Below the pieces are notes generated by a model. The model was given only the letters and a program-made list of their open reading frames with translations, did no database searches and had not been told where the DNA came from. From Bacteroidales bacterium (GTDB lineage: Bacteria; Bacteroidota; Bacteroidia; Bacteroidales; UBA932): a stretch of 5,050 nt of DNA. Of the stretch, positions 1 through 5,050 are shown in pieces; position 1 is the stretch's first letter; every line of letters starts with the position of its first letter. The translations under genes and the position numbers were made by a program. The stretch is from assembly GCA_016295245.1 (NCBI GenBank), contig JAEDLO010000102.1, forward strand, positions 1 to 5,050, written 5' to 3'.

Positions 1-398
1 GCCCTGAAATCAAGCAGGAGAAGGTGGTCTCCCTCTTCTCCCTGCTTGCCGCGATACTTTCCCTGGTCGGCATCTTCGGACAGGTACTTCTCGACCTTCA
101 GTATGACAGGAGGACCCTTGCCATCAGGAAAGTTTATGGCGCAGAGAACGTCCCGCTTATCAGGGAAAGGCTCAAGAAATACACCTTGAAGGTCACCGTG
201 GCCTTCATCGCGGCGATTCCGCTCGGATGCGCGCTTATCCTCAGATGGCAGCAGAACTTTGTCGAGAAGGTAGGCATCTCGGCAATAGAATTCATCGCTT
301 CTTTTGCGCTCATCTCGCTGCTCACTCTTGCCATCGTGGGCTTGATGAGTTGGAGGGCTACGAGGGCAAATCCTGTTGAGACCCTGCGCAAGGAATAA
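1..398 (+). CDS. ABC transporter permease, FtsX/MacB-like, C-terminal fragment (5' end outside window)
   Basis: This is the last 131 codons of an inner-membrane permease; the frame is open from base 3 and ends at TAA 396-398. Three hydrophobic segments are visible at about visible residues 8-30, 62-80 and 96-116, the usual final three helices of an FtsX module. Between the first two lies the charged cytoplasmic motif DRRTLAIRKVYGA (visible residues 35-47), which in this family sits where the permease contacts its ATPase. The protein ends NPVETLRKE, matching the DPVESLKTE end of the next gene, so the two are paralogs. A GTG at position 24 is not a plausible start, because it would begin inside the first helix and the frame continues upstream. 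The substrate is unknown; the family includes MacB-type efflux and lipoprotein-release (LolCE-type) permeases. It is probably co-transcribed with the following gene, 14 bases downstream. Confidence 0.93.
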   Translation, partial: PEIKQEKVVSLFSLLAAILSLVGIFGQVLLDLQYDRRTLAIRKVYGAENVPLIRERLKKYTLKVTVAFIAAIPLGCALILRWQQNFVEKVGISAIEFIASFALISLLTLAIVGLMSWRATRANPVETLRKE

Positions 399-412
399 AA
401 AAATAAAGAACA
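399..412 (+). promoter_or_regulatory. A-rich translation initiation region of the second permease
   Basis: The 14 bases between the two permease genes are almost all A and T, with A at -3, -4 and -6 relative to the ATG at 413. There is no purine run resembling a Shine-Dalgarno site. Bacteroidota are known to depend little on Shine-Dalgarno pairing and to favour A-rich leaders, so this fits and supports the ATG at 413. The spacing is too short for a separate promoter within the gap, which implies one transcript for both permeases. Confidence 0.5.
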
Positions 413-2809
413 ATGTCACAAAAGAAATTATTCGGCGGCAAGAGTTCCGCTGTTGCAAGTCTGCTGAATATCGTGGGTATGGCGATGGCCTTCGCCGCCC
501 TGTACATAATTATGGTTCAGGTCAACTATGACCTGAGCTACAACAAGAAAATCAAGGATTCCGACAGGATATTCCTGATGACAAAGCCGGATTGGTACAC
601 CCCGGGCAAGTGGTCGGCATCCCTGTCCAGACCGCTTTGCGAGGCGGCTATAAACAATGTACCCGGTGTGGAAAGCGGCGGACTGTGCGATATAAGCTAC
701 AGGATGGAATTAAGTTTCAGCCCTAATGAGGACGGCAACGGAAGTTTCACGATTACCGGTGCCCGTGCCTCCCTGGGAGCCTTGAAGGCCCTTGGTTTCG
801 AGGCTGTGGAAGGGAACCTGGACAAGCTTGACCCCTGGAAGGACATAATCATCTCAGATACCAAGGCACAGGAGTTCGGCCTCCACGCCGGAGATGTCCT
901 GTACTCCAGAAGCAGCGGAAGCACCCAGACCTTCACCATCGCCGGCATTTACAGGCATTTCCCGCGCAACAGCGACCTCTATGACACGAACTTCATAATC
1001 AACATCGGCGATGAAAGCATCAGCACCTTCAGCGAGTGGAGCTACAACTATTTCGTCCGCCTCCAGTCCAAGGATGACAAGGAACGCTTTGAGGAGCAGG
1101 CTTTTGAGCATATTCTGAAGACCTTCCTGAATATGGCCGGAGAAAACGGCGAGGAAATCTCTGACGAGGATATGGAAGAAGCCAGGTCGCGCTTACTTGT
1201 CAAGCTCTTCCCGCTTGACCGGACTTACTTCGACAAGACCCTGGACAGCCCGGGCAGAAGCGGCAGCAAGACCAGCACCTATACCCTGCTTGCCATCGCC
1301 ATCCTTGTGATAGTGATTGCCTTCATCAATTTCATCAACTTCTTCTTCGCTCTCGTTCCCGTGCGTCTGCGCTCGGTGAACACCCGCAAGATTCTCGGAG
1401 CCCCGCGCAGCTCTCTGGCAGGAGCCGTCATAGCCGAGTCCACCTTGATGATTCTCATCGCGCTGCTTATCGCTGCCTGCGTGATCAAGCTCTTCTGCAT
1501 CAGCACCCTGGCTTCGCTCATCCCGTGCAGCGCCCTGATTTCAGAGAACGTCGGCGTGGCTGTGTTCACCGCAATCGGAGGCCTCGTGCTCGCCGTGCTC
1601 TCATCACTCTATCCTGCCCTGTACATCACCTCATTCTCCCCTGCCTTCGCGCTCAAGGGCAGCTTCGGGACGGCCGCCAAGGGCAAGGCCTTCAGAACCG
1701 GTCTCATCGGCTTCCAGTTCGTAGTGTCCATCGGCCTGATCATCTGCGCCTGCTTCGTCACTATGCAAAGGCAGTATATGCTCAATTACGATATGGGCTT
1801 CGACCGCAGCCAGCTGCTTCAGGTTTACACCTCAAGCAAGGTGGCCGGAATGAAGGAAAGCACCGCTTCTTCCCTGAAGAGCAACACTTCAATCAAGGAT
1901 GTCACCTGGGCTGACGGAGATTTCGTCTCAAGCTGGAGAATGGGCTGGGGACGCCAGTTCAAGGGCGAACAGATCAATTTCATTTGCTATCCTGTAAGCT
2001 GGAACTTCCTGAAATTTATGGGAATAGAAATTACAGAAGGCCGCGATTTCACTGAGAGCGACGAGGTCTGCGAAAACGGAATCTTCATTTTCAACGAGAC
2101 AGCCAGGAAGAAATTCGGACTCAGCCTCGAGGACAGGATTGAAGGCCATCAGGATGAAACCGAGATTGCCGGCTTCTGCAAGGACTTCAACTACAGGTCC
2201 CTTGCGATGGGTGTGGACCCGTTTGCCTTCTACATCTTCGGCAAGAATCCTTGGAGAGCAATATCTACCCTCTACATCAGAACCCAGCCGGGAAGCGACA
2301 TTCCCGCCCTCATCAAATGGATACGTTCGCAGCTAAGCGCGTTGGACCCTTCAATACCTGAAGACCAGTGGGACATCTCCTTCTTCGACAGCCACCTGGA
2401 CTCCGAATACGGTCAGGAGCGCAAGACCTCGCGCATCATCCTGCTCTTCACGATCCTGGCGATAATCATTTCGCTGATGGGCGTCTTCGGTCTGGTAATG
2501 TTCGAAGCTGAATACAGGCGCAAGGAAATTGGCGTGAGAAGGGTGAACGGCGCGAATGTATTTGACATACTCTCGATGTTCAATGCTAAATTTGTCAAGA
2601 CAGTGCTGGTCTGCTTTGTCATAGCCGCTCCTCTGAGCTGGTACTTGAGCAGCTTGTACATCAGCAATTTCGCCTATCCTATGCCGATACACTGGTGGGT
2701 ATTCGTCCTTGCGCTTGCCGCCGTGCTGCTTGTCACGGTCAGCGTCGTGACCCTGCGCAGTCTGTCCGCAGCGCTTTCCGATCCTGTGGAGTCGCTGAAG
2801 ACTGAGTAA
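413..2809 (+). CDS. ABC transporter permease with two FtsX modules (MacB-like periplasmic domains), full length
   Basis: This is a complete 798-residue inner-membrane protein starting at ATG 413. Eight hydrophobic helices are visible at about residues 17-36, 288-314, 336-360, 380-403, 429-450, 673-697, 727-747 and 761-782. Large periplasmic regions at about 37-287 and 451-672 correspond to MacB_PCD-type domains. The cytoplasmic coupling motifs are RKILGA (325-330) in the first module and RRKEIGVRRVNGA (701-713) in the second. The length is that of the roughly 800-residue duplicated FtsX permeases common in Bacteroidota. There is no fused ATPase: no Walker motifs are present. Residues 244-256 form a strongly acidic stretch in the first periplasmic domain. 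By family, it would work with a separate ATPase to couple ATP hydrolysis to periplasmic conformational change (efflux, lipoprotein release or envelope signalling); the actual substrate cannot be read from the sequence. The upstream paralog is its likely operon partner, and the regulator gene follows after 41 bases. Confidence 0.93.
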   Translation: MSQKKLFGGKSSAVASLLNIVGMAMAFAALYIIMVQVNYDLSYNKKIKDSDRIFLMTKPDWYTPGKWSASLSRPLCEAAINNVPGVESGGLCDISYRMELSFSPNEDGNGSFTITGARASLGALKALGFEAVEGNLDKLDPWKDIIISDTKAQEFGLHAGDVLYSRSSGSTQTFTIAGIYRHFPRNSDLYDTNFIINIGDESISTFSEWSYNYFVRLQSKDDKERFEEQAFEHILKTFLNMAGENGEEISDEDMEEARSRLLVKLFPLDRTYFDKTLDSPGRSGSKTSTYTLLAIAILVIVIAFINFINFFFALVPVRLRSVNTRKILGAPRSSLAGAVIAESTLMILIALLIAACVIKLFCISTLASLIPCSALISENVGVAVFTAIGGLVLAVLSSLYPALYITSFSPAFALKGSFGTAAKGKAFRTGLIGFQFVVSIGLIICACFVTMQRQYMLNYDMGFDRSQLLQVYTSSKVAGMKESTASSLKSNTSIKDVTWADGDFVSSWRMGWGRQFKGEQINFICYPVSWNFLKFMGIEITEGRDFTESDEVCENGIFIFNETARKKFGLSLEDRIEGHQDETEIAGFCKDFNYRSLAMGVDPFAFYIFGKNPWRAISTLYIRTQPGSDIPALIKWIRSQLSALDPSIPEDQWDISFFDSHLDSEYGQERKTSRIILLFTILAIIISLMGVFGLVMFEAEYRRKEIGVRRVNGANVFDILSMFNAKFVKTVLVCFVIAAPLSWYLSSLYISNFAYPMPIHWWVFVLALAAVLLVTVSVVTLRSLSAALSDPVESLKTE

Positions 2810-2812
2810 AAA

Positions 2813-2844
2813 TTTGTAAAAAAGCACTAATTGAGGTATTTTTG
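2813..2844 (+). promoter_or_regulatory. Candidate Bacteroidota-type promoter (TTTG -33 / TAnnTTTG -7) for the regulator-kinase pair
   Basis: TTTG at 2813-2816 and TATTTTTG at 2837-2844 match the primary sigma factor consensus of Bacteroides (TTTG, 19-21 base spacer, TAnnTTTG) with a 20-base spacer. The site lies in the only sizeable AT-rich gap of the window, between the permease stop and the regulator start. The expected transcription start would be about 4-7 bases past the -7 box, practically on the ATG at 2851. If real, the regulator and kinase can be transcribed independently of the permease genes. AT-rich gaps yield chance matches, so confidence is moderate. Confidence 0.5.
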
Positions 2845-2850
2845 AGTTTT

Positions 2851-4182
2851 ATGGCAAAGCAAGGAAGAATACTCGTCGTGGATGACAACCAGGGTATCAG
2901 AAGCGCCCTGAAGCTCCTCCTGCCCGCTCACTTCGAGCAGGTGGAACTCATCCCTTCGCCTAAAACCCTGCTGCGCACTATGGATGCCTTCAAGCCCGAT
3001 GTCGTCCTGCTGGATATGAACTTCAACACCGACATCAACTCCGGCAACGAAGGCCTCTACTGGACAGGCGAGCTGAGGAAGATGTACCCCGAAGTGCGGA
3101 TTGTCCTGTTCACCGCCTACGCCGACGTGGCGCTGGCGGTGGAGGGGATGAAGCGCGGCGCCTTCGACTTCATCGTCAAGCCCTGGGACAACGAAAAACT
3201 GATTTCCACGCTGAGCGCCGCCTGTGCCGCCTCACGCAAGGCCACCAAGCCGCGTGAAACCGTCTCCAAGAGTGATATGTACTGGGGCGAGAGCCCTGCG
3301 ATGCTGCAAATCCGCCGCACGGTGCAGAAGGTAGCGCCTACCGACGTGACCGTGCTTATTACGGGCGAGAACGGTACGGGCAAGGATGTGCTCGCCCGCG
3401 AGATTCACGCCTGCAGCCTGCGCAAAAACAGGCCTATGGTATGCGTGGATGCGGGCGCCATCACGGAAACCCTCTTCGAAAGCGAGTTGTTCGGCCACGT
3501 CAAAGGCGCCTTCACTGACGCGCACAGCGACCACGTCGGCAAGTTCGAGCAGGCCTCCGGAGGCACGCTCTTCCTCGACGAGATCGGCAACATCCCCCTC
3601 CACCTCCAGGCAAAACTGCTGCGCGTGCTTCAGAACCGCAGCGTCACCCGCGTGGGCTCGGAGCAGCAGATTCCTGTCGATATCCGCCTGATCTGCGCCA
3701 CCAATATGGATCTGGAGAAGATGGTCGCCGAGGGCCGCTTCCGCGAGGACCTCTATTACCGCATCAACACTATGCACATCAGGGTACCCGCCCTGCGCGA
3801 GCGTCCCGACGACATCCTGCCGCTGGGAGAGCGCTTCCGTGAGCTCTACGCCGGGAAGTACCACCGCGGCGTCCGGAGCATAGGTGAAGATGCCGCCACG
3901 CTGCTGAAAGCGCATTTCTGGAGCGGCAATGTCCGCGAGCTGCAGAACGCGATTGAGAAGGCGGTCATCCTCTGCGAAGGGCAGGAAATCTCCGCCTCCG
4001 ACATCTCGTTGGACGCAAGGTCCTCCCCTGCCGTATCGAGCGGGCAAACCCTCGACCAGACGGAGGAAAGGACAATCCGGGAAGCGATGTCCCGATGTCG
4101 CGGCAACCTCAGCCTCGTTGCCAAAGAACTGGGCATCAGCCGCCCGACCCTCTACAGCAAGCTCAAGAAATACGATATCTGA
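2851..4182 (+). CDS. Sigma-54-dependent response regulator, NtrC/ZraR-like (receiver + AAA+ + Fis HTH)
   Basis: This 443-residue cytoplasmic regulator would activate sigma-54 RNA polymerase when phosphorylated. The receiver spans about 5-125, with acidic pair D11/D12, phosphoacceptor D55, T88 and K110. The AAA+ domain starts near 144 (YWGESPAM), with Walker A GENGTGKD (172-179), sigma-54 contact loop GAFTDA (219-224, canonical GAFTGA), Walker B GGTLFLDEIGN (237-247), the FREDLYYRIN region (297-306) and sensor II WSGNVREL (357-364). A Fis-type helix-turn-helix ends the protein (about 401-443, core GNLSLVAKELGISRPTLYSKLKK). ATG 2851 is preferred because the receiver begins four codons later. 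An in-frame TTG at 2842 would add three residues and has GAGG at 2833-2836 upstream, so it remains possible. Arginine codons are mostly CGC, whereas the permease genes mix in AGG and AGA (by eye). The kinase gene overlaps its stop. Its targets are not visible, since no convincing -24/-12 promoter lies in the window. Confidence 0.95.
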   Translation: MAKQGRILVVDDNQGIRSALKLLLPAHFEQVELIPSPKTLLRTMDAFKPDVVLLDMNFNTDINSGNEGLYWTGELRKMYPEVRIVLFTAYADVALAVEGMKRGAFDFIVKPWDNEKLISTLSAACAASRKATKPRETVSKSDMYWGESPAMLQIRRTVQKVAPTDVTVLITGENGTGKDVLAREIHACSLRKNRPMVCVDAGAITETLFESELFGHVKGAFTDAHSDHVGKFEQASGGTLFLDEIGNIPLHLQAKLLRVLQNRSVTRVGSEQQIPVDIRLICATNMDLEKMVAEGRFREDLYYRINTMHIRVPALRERPDDILPLGERFRELYAGKYHRGVRSIGEDAATLLKAHFWSGNVRELQNAIEKAVILCEGQEISASDISLDARSSPAVSSGQTLDQTEERTIREAMSRCRGNLSLVAKELGISRPTLYSKLKKYDI

Positions 4183-5050
4183 TGCCGATCTGGGGAATCA
4201 TACTTGCAGTTGTGGCAGCCGTCGTCCTGACGGCTGTCATTACTGCTTTATATACCCGCGAGAAAAATCGCCGGAAGCTCGAGTATATGCTTGACGCCTT
4301 CGAGGACGGCGAATACAACTTCCGCTTCTCAGACAAGACCAAATTCAACCGCACGCTGAACCGCATCAAGTGGATAGTTGACAGGCGCCGCCAGCAGAAT
4401 GAGCAGGAGTCCTGGACCAAGCTTATCCGCGTCCTCACCCACGAGATTATGAATACCGTGAGCCCTATCGCCTCACTGAGCGATGCACTGCGCAAGAGTA
4501 TGGACGATGGACAGGAGATAAACGTACGCTCGGGCCTGGAAACCATCTCTTCCTCATCCAAGGACCTTATCAAGTTCGTCGAATCATACAGGGAGCTGGC
4601 AGGAGTCGCCCGTCCGTTGAAGAAGGCCTTGATGGTGGACAAGCTGGTAAATAAGGTGCTGAAGCTCACAAGCGAACAATGCGCGGCCGGATCCTGCATC
4701 TGCAGCTATGAGGCCAAGGCTGAAGACATTCTCATCTACGCTGACGAGGCCCAGATCAGCCGCATCCTGATCAATCTCATCAAAAATGCCGTTCAGGCCG
4801 ACGCCCGCCACATCCGCATCATCGCCTCAATCGCAGCGGACGAACGGACTGTCATCTCCGTGGCTAACGACGGCTCAGCCATCTCTCCCGAGGCTCAAGA
4901 ACAGATCTTCATACCGTTCTTCACAACCAAACGCGACGGCTCCGGCATCGGCCTAAGCCTCTCCCGCCAGATAATGCGCGCCCATAACGGCACCCTCGAC
5001 CTGGTCCGCAGCGACAGCCGCGAAACCGAATTCACCCTGACATTCAATTA
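4182..5050 (+). CDS. NtrY-like membrane-anchored sensor histidine kinase, short form (stop codon cut by window end)
   Basis: The ATG at 4182-4184 overlaps the regulator stop TGA (4180-4182) by one base, so translation is probably coupled. The frame stays open for 289 codons to 5048, then TA at 5049-5050 most likely begins TAA or TAG; the sequence before it, EFTLTFN, looks like a normal kinase C-terminus. One hydrophobic helix (about 3-24) anchors the protein, with no periplasmic domain. A short linker (FEDGEYNFRF, 40-49) leads to the dimerisation domain with H-box LTHEIMNTVSPI (phosphoacceptor H87). The ATPase domain shows an N-box QISRILINLIKNAVQA (191-206, N202), G1-like NDGSAI (229-234), F-box IFIPFFTTK (242-250) and G2 GSGIGLSLSRQIM (253-265). 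It should phosphorylate the adjacent regulator. Oddities are the small size, no PAS or sensor domain, Asn in place of the usual G1 Asp, and a Cys cluster (C167, C172, C174). Confidence 0.93.
   Translation, partial: MPIWGIILAVVAAVVLTAVITALYTREKNRRKLEYMLDAFEDGEYNFRFSDKTKFNRTLNRIKWIVDRRRQQNEQESWTKLIRVLTHEIMNTVSPIASLSDALRKSMDDGQEINVRSGLETISSSSKDLIKFVESYRELAGVARPLKKALMVDKLVNKVLKLTSEQCAAGSCICSYEAKAEDILIYADEAQISRILINLIKNAVQADARHIRIIASIAADERTVISVANDGSAISPEAQEQIFIPFFTTKRDGSGIGLSLSRQIMRAHNGTLDLVRSDSRETEFTLTFN
4212..4240 (+). repeat. Strong hairpin inside the 5' end of the kinase gene
   Basis: CAGCCGTC (4216-4223) and GACGGCTG (4229-4236) are perfect inverted repeats around a 5-base loop. In RNA the stem extends outward to 4212/4240 through G-C and T-A pairs and two G-U pairs, giving about 12 pairs. 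It lies about 30 bases after the kinase start, within the codons for the membrane helix. No T-run follows, so it is not an intrinsic terminator. It could slow translation or stabilise an mRNA end; it could equally be a by-product of Ala/Val-rich coding. Confidence 0.45.

Noticed and set aside
24..26. GTG as a start codon for a short 124-residue protein
   Set aside because: The frame is open to the window edge and the GTG falls inside the first hydrophobic segment of an FtsX module, so the gene is simply cut by the window.
2815..2848. Possible terminator from the A-run and T-run between permease and regulator
   Set aside because: The A-run and T-run could pair, but the stem would be A-T only with a loop of about 15 bases and no GC-rich core. 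The T-run is better explained as part of the -7 promoter box.
3562..3579. GGCAC resembling the -24 half of a sigma-54 promoter
   Set aside because: The matching GC of the -12 half is missing at the required spacing, and the sequence encodes the invariant Walker B region.
3232..4047. 271-codon open frame on the minus strand opposite the regulator
   Set aside because: It lies wholly opposite the AAA+ domain, whose motifs are all intact on the + strand. Long antisense frames are expected opposite GC-rich coding sequence, and the translation shows no recognisable domain.
3929..4294. 121-codon + strand frame spanning the regulator-kinase junction
   Set aside because: It is an out-of-frame reading of the HTH region and the kinase N-terminus; the Ser/Arg/Pro-rich translation is typical of a shifted GC-rich frame.
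4163..4699. 178-codon open frame on the minus strand opposite the start of the kinase
   Set aside because: The + strand frame here encodes the kinase membrane helix and H-box, so the antisense frame is a shadow. Its Ser/Arg/Phe-rich translation resembles no family.

Overview
The window looks like chromosomal DNA of a fairly GC-rich member of the Bacteroidota, most likely a Bacteroidales gut-type organism. The evidence is the protein families: tandem FtsX/MacB-type permeases with degenerate periplasmic domains, followed by an NtrC-like regulator with a receiver signature (long loop with SGNEG, GAFTDA, VDAG) that I associate with this phylum. The initiation signals also fit: an A-rich leader with no Shine-Dalgarno before the second permease, and a TTTG / TAnnTTTG promoter. 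Genus cannot be assigned from the sequence alone.

Layout: all four genes are on the + strand and tightly packed. (1) 1-398 is the C-terminal end of an ABC transporter permease whose start lies upstream of the window. (2) 413-2809 is a complete 798-residue paralogous permease with two FtsX modules. (3) 2851-4182 is a 443-residue sigma-54-dependent response regulator (receiver, AAA+, Fis-type HTH). (4) 4182-5050 is a short membrane-anchored NtrY-like sensor histidine kinase of about 289 residues; its start overlaps the regulator stop by one base, and its probable stop codon is cut by the window edge. No stretch of 300 bases lacks a gene. The longest gap, 2810-2850, is AT-rich and holds a good candidate promoter.

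Working together (inference): the kinase presumably senses a membrane or envelope cue and phosphorylates the regulator. The regulator would activate sigma-54 promoters, plausibly including one upstream of the permease operon. The permeases would form an MacB-like mechanotransmission or efflux complex with an ATPase that is not in this window. No tRNA, rRNA, mobile element, CRISPR array or convincing terminator was seen.

The overall architecture is a recognisable Bacteroidota arrangement rather than a new system. The unusual points are a kinase that seems to have lost the PAS domain I expect in its family, a GAFTDA version of the sigma-54 contact loop, a candidate near-leaderless promoter for the two regulatory genes, a Cys cluster in the kinase, and a strong hairpin just inside the kinase gene.
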